Shown piece by piece: positions 1-8,128 of a stretch of DNA of 43,684 bases. The DNA is from Actinomyces dentalis DSM 19115 (GTDB lineage: Bacteria; Actinomycetota; Actinomycetes; Actinomycetales; Actinomycetaceae). The notes below the pieces were generated by a model, which saw nothing but the letters and a program-made list of their open reading frames with translations, made no database searches and was not told where the DNA came from. Numbering within the stretch: position 1 is the first letter of the stretch; every line of letters starts with the position of its first letter. Position numbers and translations under genes: made by a program. The stretch spans positions 1 through 43,684 of the forward strand of contig NZ_AUBL01000037.1 of NCBI RefSeq assembly GCF_000429225.1. Direction: 5' to 3'.

Positions 1-236
1 GGGTCCGGGAGAGCGCCTCCGTCAGGGCCTTGATGGCCCGCGAAACAGTGGGCTGCGACACGCCCAGGATCTCTCCGATCACCGCCTGCACGATGTTCTG
101 ACGCAGGTACATCAAAGTCGCCCGCAGCGACCCGGACAGGCCCAGGATCGGCGGATAACCCTCGACCCCCTCCTCGCGCAGCCAGGCGAGCAGCCCGTCG
201 AACTCATCATCAGTGGCCCGTGGTACACCCCATCAT
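1..236 (-). pseudogene. Truncated IS5-type transposase N-terminus, probably frameshifted
   Basis: Reading leftward from about 229, an open frame gives an N-terminal transposase helix-turn-helix: DDEFDGLLAWLREEG, then LRATLMYLRQN, then GEILGVSQPTVSRAIKAL. This is typical of IS5-like transposases with an HTH_Tnp_4-type start. The frame runs off the window at base 1. It has no start codon of its own: upstream it meets a TGA at 235-233. Tandem ATGs at 236 and 233 lie in the neighbouring frame, and the run of four G just after them (228-231) would give MMGVPRAT if one G were removed, so a one-base frameshift is likely. A perfect 10-bp inverted repeat (235-244 with 301-310) surrounds the start and may be an element end. 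Family assignment is from motif appearance only. Confidence 0.55.
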
Positions 237-392
237 GATGGCCCACTCCTTCCAGGGTCATGAGGGCTTTTCTTCTACACCCATGATACCCCACGGGGGC
301 GGGCCATCATCATATCGCCTCACGGAAATGACCCAGAACACACCCATAATAGCCTTCTACAACACGCGACATTTAGGGATTTAGGGTGCGAA
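237..392. other. Short intergenic stretch between IS fragment and nuclease gene
   Basis: No gene is visible. The stretch contains the right arm of a 10-bp inverted repeat (301-310) and a mixed-composition tail that becomes A+T-rich toward the stop codon of the nuclease gene at 393. No T-run terminator hairpin is apparent. Confidence 0.5.
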
Positions 393-3300
393 TCAGTTTG
401 CTTTTATCAGGAACTTACGAACACTGTACGCGAGATCATTCTCAAGCAATTGGCGAACCTCTGTCTGTTCAGGAGTAGGGTCGATCTTGGCTAACGCCTC
501 AGCAAAATCGCGTCGCACTCTTGGATCAATATCGGTAGCCAGGCGCAAACCAAGATGAGACGGAGAAGAGCGTTCTGTCCAAATGATTGCGGCGAGCGAA
601 CGAGAAGCCCAGCCTTGGCCAGCAAGAAAGCCTAAGTCTTCATCAAGGATGCCGGTGTTTCTGAGCTTCTGAAGCACTCGGGTCGGCCAGTAACTGGAGC
701 GGTCATCTGACCCAAACAGCTGGTAAGTCAAATGCTTGATTCGAACATGCTGTTCTTCATCTACAGCCAGACAGGCCGCCAAATACAGGGCTTTCGTCGG
801 AGTGCTGCCATTGTCGAACGACATGCGTACAGCACCGAGTCTGTGAGCAAAAACGGCTTGGGAATCGTCGAATTCTGAAGAAACTGGATCGGTAGCTATA
901 CGAATGGCAGCCTCGCAGTATTTTCGGCGAGTCAGTTCATCAAGCCCTTCTACTAGATTTGAGGCCGCCAGCAGATAGTCACCACGGTCAGTTAAAGCAA
1001 CACGAGTATCCTCAGAACGTTTCAGTAATTCATCAATAACAAGACCTCTCCGCTCCGCTGACATAGAACGAATCATGATTGAGTCACCTATAGCATTTGT
1101 GCCGATTTCATACATACCAGGAACGTGTTCCAACGAGGATGCAAGTCGATTAAAGGCGGCGCTAGATTCTTCTACTGAACCCTCGATACCAAACAGATCT
1201 ATGAGCGCTTCTTGAGCCCACTGGACACCTCTCCTGACTTGTTCCTCCAAACAGGGTTGTGCTATCTTTGGAGAATCAGCCAGAGCCTCCATGGTAATAC
1301 TTTTACGGGCTTTTTGAGAACGGCTCATTAGTGGGACTAAATGCGCAATTGCTCGGTGTTGTAGCAAGGGCTGACTTAACGCGATTCTCGCAATCGTTAT
1401 GGCCTCATCCTCATCATGAAAACGATAGTGATTAGAATCAATGTCCGACTGCTTCTCAAAGTGTATCAAAACCGTTTTTGCTTGTTCTACCGTTAGTCGA
1501 TCAGCAGTTTCCGACAAGACTTTAATGGCATTAAGGTACCGAGAGTATTGGCATGCGCAAGGATCAATGAGAGTACCGTTTTCAGCATTTTTGAGCTCGC
1601 CAAGAATCCTCTCTAAGAGAATTTCAATCATTTCATTTGGAATGAAGTCCGCCTCAGCGGAGAGCAAACTGTAAGCAGTTCCAACAGTCCAATAGTTCGG
1701 TACGTCTAGACTATCCTCAATATCAATGTATCGGTCTGTATACTGGGCAGCGAGATCTTTCATCCCTGATACGTCAGCAGCTCTTGCCAGATGGCGGGCT
1801 GCCGCTTCGGGCTCGTTAGCAGCGCCAAGAACCGCACCGAGTACCCGACGCGCACGTTCCTCACCAACCCAGTCGGCCGAAGATATCGTCTGACGCAGTG
1901 CACGTTGGGCGGCAATAGCAGCGGGCCTTAGATTCTGAACACGCAACATTTCCAACGCGGTTGTGTACGCACTATTATCTTTGGTCAAAATATAATCTGA
2001 TGATTCTATCTCCCCCAGAGCTATCTCGACGGGGAGCAGTTCGTCTACCGCGTCCAAAGTCCATCGTGATCGAAAAGCACGACGACTAAATGTCCAAGTT
2101 TGTGCATCTGTCCAGCAGCGCGCAAGACAAGCATCGCTAACTGCTTCATCCCACAACGCGTCGGCTTCTCTAAATTGTTGATGTATAGCCTGATGGCGCG
2201 CATACCGAGCGATAACTAATGACCCTAGGGCGTATCCAATACGCCTTCTCCTCGCATCACCGAGAACTCCCGACCAATCTTCAGTAGCCTCAGCTAGAAG
2301 GAGTCGAGCACGAATTCGCTGCGTTTCATCGAACTCATCATTATCTATGAACCTAGAGAATAAACTCGATGCTTTCTTCAGCCAATCCAGTCGATCATTG
2401 GCTAGAGCAATCTCACCCGCAAGTACTGCAAGCCGCAACCAGTCTTCATTACCATCATGTTTAAAATAATCTAATTCTAATAATCGTCCTAACGGATTCA
2501 TAGTTAAGTCAACCGCGTGCCTGGCGACCTCAGCAATCGCGTTTACCTGTTCATCGTCAGATGCGTCGTTAGCTATTTTTCGCAGATGGCGTGCATTAAT
2601 TTCAGCTGCAACTACTCTCCCTTTTTCCAAAGCGATCCAGATCTCGTTCATAAAAGTGCGAGCAGCCTCACCGGCTCGTCCGAGCGTGATCAAGAGCTGG
2701 GTTCTATAAGTCTCATGTTTCATTGCGTGGGCCTGGAACCCGGACTCACGCAAGAGTTGCTGCCCCTTTTCAAATAGATTAAGAGCACGAACCGGATCTT
2801 CGTTACGAATATTGTGTGCTTTTTTGAACTTTTCATCCGCTCCAGTAACTTTTTCTGGTGTCCGCACGATAGCTTCACTAACAACTACGGCATTCACCTC
2901 GGGAACCTTGATAGGGGAGAGAGTAAAAGGTCTACAGAATTTCTCGGCAGTCGGCGTTCCAAAAAAATCAATGACAATCTCTGGACGCCCCCTTAACTTC
3001 ACAGATAGTTCTTCATTATCCCACAACTCCAGAAGAACTGGATGGAGCATTCTTTGACATTGTTGAAAAGCGTCGACAATAGTAGTGTCGTTGGCCTCGC
3101 AAGCAACACCAATGATAAATCTCTTAATTTCGATTGGTCGTGTAGTCGTGCGAAATTTTTCGACAGCTTTCTGCAAGTCTGACGCCGTGAATCGTTTATA
3201 TTTTTTACTCTGCAGGGCAACTCCATCTTGATTGGAGTCGACCGCAATGATGTCAAGACCGTGTTGAGTTTGCCCTAGTCGTCCGTATAACTGCGCGTTC

Positions 3301-3485
3301 CGCAAACCTTCAACATCACGCAAAATGCGCACCTGAATTCGTTCAAAATCCTTCCAGGAGAGTTTGTCGAACGGGAGAATCGGACTCCCAGTAATAGGAG
3401 CTGATACAATACTGCTGGGCCTGTCTTCCAGTTCAGAATCGATTGATAGTGGAGTCCACTCTTCGTCGGTAGGCATATAAACCAT
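393..3485 (-). CDS. PD-(D/E)XK-like nuclease fused to a long helical-repeat body, candidate anti-phage protein
   Basis: A protein of 1030 residues from this start, in DNA much A+T-richer than anything else in the window. The ATG at 3485 is chosen because AGGAAAGG lies 7 nt upstream; an ATG 28 codons earlier (3569) has no ribosome site. Numbering from the longer start, residues 64-200 form a nuclease-like domain: WKDFERIQ, YGRLGQTQHGLDIIAV, then VALQSKKYKRF. Candidate active-site residues are D106, Q120 and K122, the D-(x13)-QxK form of PD-(D/E)XK enzymes. The rest is nearly all helical with TPR-like pairs in the middle and HEAT-like repeats at the end (DPRVRRDFAEAL, LAYSVRKFL). I see no Walker A motif, so it is not an obvious STAND NTPase. 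It sits alone between an IS fragment and the 3' end of a tRNA-Ala gene. Function in defence is inferred from architecture, composition and location. Confidence 0.75.
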   Translation of the reverse strand: MVYMPTDEEWTPLSIDSELEDRPSSIVSAPITGSPILPFDKLSWKDFERIQVRILRDVEGLRNAQLYGRLGQTQHGLDIIAVDSNQDGVALQSKKYKRFTASDLQKAVEKFRTTTRPIEIKRFIIGVACEANDTTIVDAFQQCQRMLHPVLLELWDNEELSVKLRGRPEIVIDFFGTPTAEKFCRPFTLSPIKVPEVNAVVVSEAIVRTPEKVTGADEKFKKAHNIRNEDPVRALNLFEKGQQLLRESGFQAHAMKHETYRTQLLITLGRAGEAARTFMNEIWIALEKGRVVAAEINARHLRKIANDASDDEQVNAIAEVARHAVDLTMNPLGRLLELDYFKHDGNEDWLRLAVLAGEIALANDRLDWLKKASSLFSRFIDNDEFDETQRIRARLLLAEATEDWSGVLGDARRRRIGYALGSLVIARYARHQAIHQQFREADALWDEAVSDACLARCWTDAQTWTFSRRAFRSRWTLDAVDELLPVEIALGEIESSDYILTKDNSAYTTALEMLRVQNLRPAAIAAQRALRQTISSADWVGEERARRVLGAVLGAANEPEAAARHLARAADVSGMKDLAAQYTDRYIDIEDSLDVPNYWTVGTAYSLLSAEADFIPNEMIEILLERILGELKNAENGTLIDPCACQYSRYLNAIKVLSETADRLTVEQAKTVLIHFEKQSDIDSNHYRFHDEDEAITIARIALSQPLLQHRAIAHLVPLMSRSQKARKSITMEALADSPKIAQPCLEEQVRRGVQWAQEALIDLFGIEGSVEESSAAFNRLASSLEHVPGMYEIGTNAIGDSIMIRSMSAERRGLVIDELLKRSEDTRVALTDRGDYLLAASNLVEGLDELTRRKYCEAAIRIATDPVSSEFDDSQAVFAHRLGAVRMSFDNGSTPTKALYLAACLAVDEEQHVRIKHLTYQLFGSDDRSSYWPTRVLQKLRNTGILDEDLGFLAGQGWASRSLAAIIWTERSSPSHLGLRLATDIDPRVRRDFAEALAKIDPTPEQTEVRQLLENDLAYSVRKFLIKAN

Positions 3486-3668
3486 TTTCAAACCTTTCCT
3501 GCGAGAACGTGCGCTCGAAATTACATGCTTGTCAGAAACATCTTTAGTAATCAAAAAAATTGAATCCATTTCGATGTCGCAGGGGATTCGGAGTAGTCAC
3601 GCATACCATCATTCGACCCCTACACCGCAATACCGATCGACAGATCTGAACCACTACTTCTGGCGAAA

Positions 3669-3696
3669 AGTATCATTAAAGAAAAAATTGACACAA
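3669..3696 (-). promoter_or_regulatory. Possible promoter of the nuclease gene
   Basis: On the minus strand, TTGTGT (3696-3691) and GATACT (3674-3669) are separated by 16 nt. They match the -35 box at 3 of 6 positions and the -10 box at 4 of 6. Transcription would begin near 3660, giving a leader of about 175 nt. The surrounding DNA (3570-3713) is A+T-rich and holds no convincing gene, so chance matches are likely enough to keep this tentative. Confidence 0.3.
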
Positions 3697-3713
3697 ATAC
3701 TTTTATTAAAGCC

Positions 3714-3789
3714 TGGTGGAGCTAGGGGGATTCGAACCCCCGACCTCTTCCATGCCATGGAAGCGCGCTACCAACTGCGCCATAGCCCC
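3714..3789 (-). tRNA. tRNA-Ala (anticodon GGC), copy 1
   Basis: A complete 76-nt cloverleaf with encoded CCA. The acceptor strand is GGGGCTA paired with TAGCTCC, the D-arm is GCGCAGTTGGTAGCGC, the anticodon stem CTTCC/GGAAG encloses loop ATGGCAT (anticodon GGC), and the T-arm contains GGTTCGAATCC. Its 3' end points at the A+T-rich nuclease gene, the usual arrangement when an element integrates at a tRNA 3' end. It is identical to the copy at 3824-3899. Confidence 0.96.
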
Positions 3790-3823
3790 GAAGGGAGACC
3801 GCCATCGGCTCGCACCGGGCGGC

Positions 3824-3899
3824 TGGTGGAGCTAGGGGGATTCGAACCCCCGACCTCTTCCATGCCATGGAAGCGCGCTACCAACTGCGCCATAGCCCC
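3824..3899 (-). tRNA. tRNA-Ala (anticodon GGC), copy 2
   Basis: Base-for-base identical to the copy at 3714-3789, including encoded CCA. Identity covers the gene plus one flanking base and then stops on both sides; the 34-nt spacer (3790-3823) and outer flanks differ. It lies upstream in transcription order, after the phosphatase gene. A weak TAGAGT box at 3941-3936 could be the -10 of its promoter. Confidence 0.96.
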
Positions 3900-4103
3900 T
3901 CGGACGGGCGCCGACCCTCGCGGGCGACGGGGCCAACTCTAAGGACTGGCGCGCCGCCCGGCAAATCCGTCCCGCGTGCGGTACCTCACCCGGGCGGCCG
4001 CCCGCGTGCCGTGCGCACCGCGCGCCCGCGTCACACGACCCGCCCGGACGGTCGGCCCCGCGCGACGGCGTCGGCGCGGACCGGCCCGCGCGGCCGGCGC
4101 GGC
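3900..4103. other. G+C-rich spacer between tRNA-Ala and the phosphatase gene
   Basis: About 200 nt with the base composition of the host chromosome and no convincing gene. It must carry the tRNA promoter (minus strand) and the end of the nadD-rsfS transcript. I see no clear U-run terminator. Confidence 0.5.
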
Positions 4104-4724
4104 TCACTCCCCCACCGGGGCGGCGTCCCCCTTGTTCCAGGTCCTCACCAGCCATCCCGGCGCGCGCTCGCTGTCGCGCAGCACGGCGTAGTGGCAGTTG
4201 TCCATGCCGCGCAGCCCGAACCAGGCCGTGGGGTCCAGGCCCAGCAGGAGCGTGGCCCCCAGGGTCAGGGCGGAGCCGTGGGCGACGACGACCACGCGCC
4301 CCTCCCCCGTCCGCGAGGCGATCCGCTCCAGGGCCGTCCCGACCCTGCGGGCCACATCGATGCGCGGCTCGACGCCGACGCCCTCGGGCTGGCCGCCGTC
4401 GCGCCACACGGCGTACTGCTCGGGCCACCCGTCCATCATGGCGGCGCGGTCCAGGCCCTCCCACACGCCGAAGGAGCGCTCGATGAGATCGGCCTCGACC
4501 TCGATGTCCAGCCCGGTGAGATCGGCCAGGATCTGCGCCGTCGTGCGCGCCCGGCTCAGCGGGGAGGACACGATGCGGTCGGGGCGCGGCGACGCCAGGA
4601 TCCGCGCCGCCGCGGCGGCCTGCGCCAGGCCGGTGGCGTTGAGGGGGATGTCGACCTGGCCCTGCACCCGGCCCACCAGGTTGTGATCGGTCTGGCCGTG
4701 ACGCCAGAGAATGAGCTCGGTCAT
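4104..4724 (-). CDS. Histidine phosphatase (phosphoglycerate mutase family), GpgP-like
   Basis: A 206-residue protein starting MTELILWRHG. The RHG motif with nucleophile H9 and the second catalytic histidine H149 (VVVVAHGSAL) define the histidine phosphatase/phosphoglycerate mutase superfamily; an acidic residue in IERSFGVWEG (E82) is the usual proton donor region. It follows rsfS by 16 nt on the same strand, so it belongs to the nadD transcript. The order nadD-rsfS-phosphatase matches mycobacteria, where the third gene is glucosyl-3-phosphoglycerate phosphatase (gpgP). The substrate here cannot be read from sequence. The ATG at 4724 is chosen because the motif begins right after it; upstream codons in frame are low-complexity and overlap rsfS. 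Confidence 0.85.
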   Translation of the reverse strand: MTELILWRHGQTDHNLVGRVQGQVDIPLNATGLAQAAAAARILASPRPDRIVSSPLSRARTTAQILADLTGLDIEVEADLIERSFGVWEGLDRAAMMDGWPEQYAVWRDGGQPEGVGVEPRIDVARRVGTALERIASRTGEGRVVVVAHGSALTLGATLLLGLDPTAWFGLRGMDNCHYAVLRDSERAPGWLVRTWNKGDAAPVGE

Positions 4725-4740
4725 GCCCCGCCCCGCGGGT

Positions 4741-5235
4741 TCACTCGGCCGGCGCGGCCCCGGCGGCCCCGCCCGCTGCGGCTCCGGCATCCCCACCGGC
4801 CCCGACGACCCCGACGGCTCCAGCGGTCGCGCCGGCCCCGTCCCCGGCGTCCCCGGCGGCTCCATCGGCCGCGTCCGCGTCGGTGGGCAGATCGATGAGG
4901 GGGCAGTCGCGCCACAGGCGCTCCAGGGAGTAGAACTCGCGGTCCTCGGTCTGCTGGACGTGGACGACGATGTCCCCGTAGTCGATCAGGACCCAGCGGG
5001 CCTCGTCGAAGCCCTCGCGCATCTTGCGCTTCGCACCGGCCTTGAACATCGCCTCGTCGACGGCGTCGACGATGGAGCGCACCTGCCGGTCGTTGGCGCC
5101 CGAGACGATGAGGAAGACGTCCGTCAGGGCCAGGCGCTCGGAGACGTCGATGGCGATGATCTGCTCGGCCTTGCGCTCGGCGGCCGCGCGTGCGGCGGTG
5201 CGGGCGAGTTCGATGGCGTCCGGCGTGGCGCTCAC
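4741..5235 (-). CDS. rsfS: Ribosome silencing factor RsfS
   Basis: 164 residues. Residues 1-115 are the RsfS/DUF143 fold: IELARTAARAAAERKAEQI, ALTDVFLIVSGANDRQV, EGFDEARWVLIDYGDIVVHV and REFYSLERLW are family signatures. RsfS binds uL14 on the 50S subunit and blocks subunit joining when nutrients are scarce. The GTG at 5235 has AGGAGA upstream at good spacing. The last 45 or so residues are an Ala/Gly/Asp-rich tail not needed for the fold, probably disordered; its DNA is repetitive. It lies between the one-TM protein and the histidine phosphatase. Confidence 0.93.
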   Translation of the reverse strand: MSATPDAIELARTAARAAAERKAEQIIAIDVSERLALTDVFLIVSGANDRQVRSIVDAVDEAMFKAGAKRKMREGFDEARWVLIDYGDIVVHVQQTEDREFYSLERLWRDCPLIDLPTDADAADGAAGDAGDGAGATAGAVGVVGAGGDAGAAAGGAAGAAPAE

Positions 5236-5261
5236 GTATCTTCTCCTGGGGTCGATCGCGC

Positions 5262-6971
5262 TCAAAGAAGCATGGGGGCCGGCGGCGCCGACAGCGCCGA
5301 CAACTCGGCGGGCCGGGGCGAGGGCGGCGGGGCGGAGCTGGACTTGCCCCCGCGCAGGAAGAAGAACCACAGCAGGGCGGCCACCACCGCGACGACGAGC
5401 AGGACCAGCACGATGAGAACCGCGCGGTTCGGCCCCCGCCGGGGCGCGGGGGCGCTCCTGACGGTCGGCGCGCCCGGCCACGCCTGCCGGGCGGCCACCT
5501 CGTCGGGCGTGGGGGCCATGGGCGGTTCGGCCGCCGCGGTGCTGCCGTAGGGGCTGTCCAGGCGAGGAGGGCGCCCGGCGTTGTCAGGACGCCCGGAGTG
5601 TCCGGAGTGATCGGGGCGCCCGGGGTGTCCGGAGTGATCGGGGGAGTTGTGCAGAGCCCTCCACCGGGGGCTGTCGATGCCGTCGAAGTCCTCGTCGACG
5701 AACTGGACGGAGGTGAGCTCGCCGGTCGCCCCGTCGACGGTGCGCACGCCCTGCACGGAGGAGGGGATCCTCACAATGGGGCGGCGCGACGGCGTCGTCG
5801 GGCTCGACGGGGACATCTCCGACGGCGAGGCCTGCGACGGACTCGAGGAGGTCCAGGGCGAGGGCTCGGCCTCGGGGGCCAGGGGGGCCGGCACGATCGG
5901 ATTGGCGGCGGGCGGGGCGGGTTCGGGCCGAGCCGACGCCCGGGCCAGCGGCTCGGACGTGAAGGACCCCGCCGGCGAGGTCGGCGACCGGTAGTCCGAC
6001 CGCGGTCCGGGCCGGCCGGGCGAGGCCGTCGGTGCCGGCCCTCCGGGGTCGGGGCTGAACTGGAACGGTCGGCCGGACTCCGCCGGCCCTCGGGCCGGGC
6101 CCCCGGAGTCGGAGCTGAACCCGGACGCCCGGGAGCCGGTCTCGGCGGGCTGGGACGCCGCCGAGCGGGAGGAGAACACCGAGCGGCGCTCGGGCACCGT
6201 CGAGGGCGCGCCGGAGAAGTCCATGCGCACCGGGGGCGCGTCGGACGAGTCCGGCAGGTCCGCGGGGTCCATCATCCCGGTCTCCTGGGCGGCGATGGCC
6301 AGGACCTCGTCGGTGGTCCGACGGGGCCGCCAGCTGGGGACGGAGTCCTGCGGCTCGGACTCCGCGGCGGGCGGCGCGGACGGTGCGGAGGAGGCCGGTG
6401 AGGCGGACGGCGCGGACGACGCCGGCGGCGCGGATGAGGCCGATGACGCCGGCGGCGCGGACGAGGCGGACCTCGCGGACGAGGCGCGGCGGCGCCTGCG
6501 CGGGGCGGGCTCCGGCGCGGCGGGCAGATCGCCCTCCAGAACGGCGGCCGCGGCGGCCTCCAGCCCCGGCGCGGGCCTGGCCGCGGCCCCGCCGCCGGAC
6601 CTGGCCGCGGCCCTGGTCCCGCCACCGACTCCGCCGCCGGACCTGGCCGCGGCCCCGGACCCCGGTCCGGGCAGCGCCGCGTGCGCCCCCGTCACGGCCC
6701 GCGGCTCGGCGTCGGGCTGGTTGGCGAGGGGGTTCTGCAGCGCCTTCGCCTGCTCCACCGTGAGCTCGCCGGCCTCGACGGCGGCCCTGAGGGCCTCGGC
6801 CTCCTCGCGCAGGCGCTTGAGCTCCCGGCGCGTGAGGAGGGGCTGCTGCCCGGTGATATACGCCTCGCGCTCGGCGGCCCGCTCCGCCCGCCTCATCGAA
6901 CGCCGGGAGCGGCGGAAGCCACCGGAGGAGCCTGCCGGCTGGTCATCATTGACGTCGGTGTTCTCACTCAC
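5262..6971 (-). CDS. One-TM protein with long disordered Ser/Pro/Ala-rich region
   Basis: 569 residues with no recognisable enzymatic domain. The N-terminal 90 residues are charged and helical ([21 protein letters not shown]). Then come about 420 residues rich in Ser, Pro, Ala, Gly and Arg, and a single hydrophobic segment near residues 517-539 ([20 protein letters not shown]), followed by a 30-residue Pro/Ser tail. The likely topology is cytoplasmic N-terminus and short outside tail. The start is GTG at 6971, overlapping the nadD stop by 8 nt with AAGGAG upstream, so the two are coupled. Tandem 27-bp repeats occur at 5590-5643 and Ser-Ala-Pro repeats near 6375-6490. Its place in the nadD operon is conserved-looking but the role is unknown. 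Confidence 0.75.
   Translation of the reverse strand: MSENTDVNDDQPAGSSGGFRRSRRSMRRAERAAEREAYITGQQPLLTRRELKRLREEAEALRAAVEAGELTVEQAKALQNPLANQPDAEPRAVTGAHAALPGPGSGAAARSGGGVGGGTRAAARSGGGAAARPAPGLEAAAAAVLEGDLPAAPEPAPRRRRRASSARSASSAPPASSASSAPPASSAPSASPASSAPSAPPAAESEPQDSVPSWRPRRTTDEVLAIAAQETGMMDPADLPDSSDAPPVRMDFSGAPSTVPERRSVFSSRSAASQPAETGSRASGFSSDSGGPARGPAESGRPFQFSPDPGGPAPTASPGRPGPRSDYRSPTSPAGSFTSEPLARASARPEPAPPAANPIVPAPLAPEAEPSPWTSSSPSQASPSEMSPSSPTTPSRRPIVRIPSSVQGVRTVDGATGELTSVQFVDEDFDGIDSPRWRALHNSPDHSGHPGRPDHSGHSGRPDNAGRPPRLDSPYGSTAAAEPPMAPTPDEVAARQAWPGAPTVRSAPAPRRGPNRAVLIVLVLLVVAVVAALLWFFFLRGGKSSSAPPPSPRPAELSALSAPPAPMLL
5590..5643. repeat. Two tandem 27-bp units inside the one-TM protein gene
   Basis: Units 5590-5616 and 5617-5643 are identical except for one base. 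They encode the His/Gly/Arg/Asp-rich HSGHPGRPD and HSGHSGRPD repeats of the disordered region. An in-frame 27-bp unit can expand or contract without breaking the reading frame. Confidence 0.85.
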
Positions 6972-7644
6972 CGTCGTTCTCCTTCCTCAGGGACTGCTCA
7001 CGTGCAACGCGCGCCGTCATCGAGGTGGTCGACGCCTGGCGCTGGGTCACACGATAGAGGCCGTACTTGCGGATGTACTGAACAACGCCGTCGGGGACCA
7101 GATACCACACGGAAGCACCGCGTCCCACTCGTTCACGGCAGTCGGTCGAGGATATCGCCATGGCGGGCACCTCGACGAGGGAGACGCGGTCCGCGGGCAG
7201 ACCGCCGTCGGTCAGGGCGTGCCCGGGGCGGGTCACCCCGACCAGGTGGGCGAGGCCGAAGATCTCCTCGTTGTCCTTCCACGTCAGGATCTGCGCCAGG
7301 GCGTCCGCGCCGGTGATGAAGTACAACTCGGCGCCCGGGTACTCGGCGGCGATGTCGTGGAGCGTGTCGATCGTGTACGTCGTCCCGCCCCGGTCGATGT
7401 CGACCCGTGAGACCGTGAAGCGGTTGTTCGAGGCCGTGGCGATCACCGTCATGAGGTAGCGGTGCTCGGCGGGCGTGACCCGTCTGCCCTTCTTGAAGGG
7501 CTGGGCCCAGGTCGGCACGAAGACGACCTGGGCCAGCCCGAAGACGTTCTGAACCTCGGACGCCGCGACCAGGTGGCCGTGGTGGATCGGGTCGAAGGTC
7601 CCACCCATGATCCCGATACGCAGGGGCTGTGAACCGACGCTCAC
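6964..7644 (-). CDS. nadD: Nicotinate-nucleotide adenylyltransferase
   Basis: 226 residues. The nucleotidyltransferase signature [11 protein letters not shown] at residues 14-24 (HxGH ATP-binding motif) and the C-terminal [10 protein letters not shown] motif identify NadD, which adenylates nicotinate mononucleotide in NAD biosynthesis. [12 protein letters not shown] and YFITGADAL are further family blocks. The GTG at 7644 is chosen because GGGAGG lies 8 nt upstream and the conserved fold begins at LRIGIMGG. It is the first gene of the minus-strand block continuing to rsfS. Codons upstream of 7644 stay open only because the DNA is extremely G+C-rich. Confidence 0.95.
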   Translation of the reverse strand: MSVGSQPLRIGIMGGTFDPIHHGHLVAASEVQNVFGLAQVVFVPTWAQPFKKGRRVTPAEHRYLMTVIATASNNRFTVSRVDIDRGGTTYTIDTLHDIAAEYPGAELYFITGADALAQILTWKDNEEIFGLAHLVGVTRPGHALTDGGLPADRVSLVEVPAMAISSTDCRERVGRGASVWYLVPDGVVQYIRKYGLYRVTQRQASTTSMTARVAREQSLRKENDGE

Positions 7645-8128
7645 GGACGCTCCCTCCCGGGGTCGGGCGGGCCTCTCGGCCGCCAGGACACTCCTCGATC
7701 TCGGTTCCGCGCAAGACGCGCAGTACCACCATCCTGCCACGTCATCGCCCTCGGAGCGGGATGAACGCCGGTCGGCGCGGGCGGAACGGGCGGGGAGGAC
7801 GCCCCTCGGCCACGCCCGGAGCCGCGCCGGGGCCCGGCGCGCGGCCGCCCGGGGCCCGGCGTGCGGCCGCCCGGGGGCCGCCGCGCGGCCGTCCGGGGCC
7901 CGGCGTGCCGGGCGACGGGCGCGCCCGCGGATCGCGGTCCGACGCCGGGCCCGCCGTCGGACCGAGCGGCAGAACCATCCCATCTGACTGCTCCCGACGT
8001 CATCAACGTCCAAAGCCTCATCGCATGTCACACGCAGGATTCGTGAGCCTCGTCTCTGCTCTATGCTGCCCCCAACCCCTCGAAAGCCCCCGCAGCCGCG
8101 AGGCACTCCGATGCACACGGGAGCAACG
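7645..8128. other. Divergent intergenic region nadD / deoR with G+C repeats
   Basis: This region holds the promoters for nadD (leftward) and the DeoR gene (rightward). The middle is a G+C tandem repeat (7827-7917). Near 8055 TATGCT is a possible -10 for the rightward gene. The DNA from about 7985 to 8100 is less G+C-rich, as expected for a promoter. No additional gene is supported. Confidence 0.5.
7827..7917. repeat. Imperfect G+C tandem repeat (about 22-bp unit)
   Basis: Three to four imperfect units built from CGGGGCCCGGCG followed by CGCGGCCGCC occur one after another. Units vary by a few substitutions and short indels. The run lies between the divergent nadD and deoR starts and could vary in copy number. 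Confidence 0.6.

Noticed and set aside
360..392. TTTAGGGATTTAGGGTGCGAATC near the end of the nuclease gene as a tRNA-derived attachment site copy
   Set aside because: It only loosely resembles the tRNA 3' end (AGGGGGATTCGAA) and cannot be aligned over more than a few bases.
3661..3713. TTGACA at about 3689 as a plus-strand promoter
   Set aside because: No -10 box lies at a usable distance and the only thing downstream on that strand is the antisense of the tRNA genes.
3529..3942. Plus-strand 137-codon frame containing ARGIRTPDL and LGGFEPPTSSMP
   Set aside because: These peptides are the antisense reading of the two tRNA-Ala genes, a well-known source of spurious protein annotations.
7827..7917. 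G+C tandem repeat as a CRISPR array
   Set aside because: Units are contiguous and imperfect with no unique spacers, and no cas gene is present anywhere in the window.
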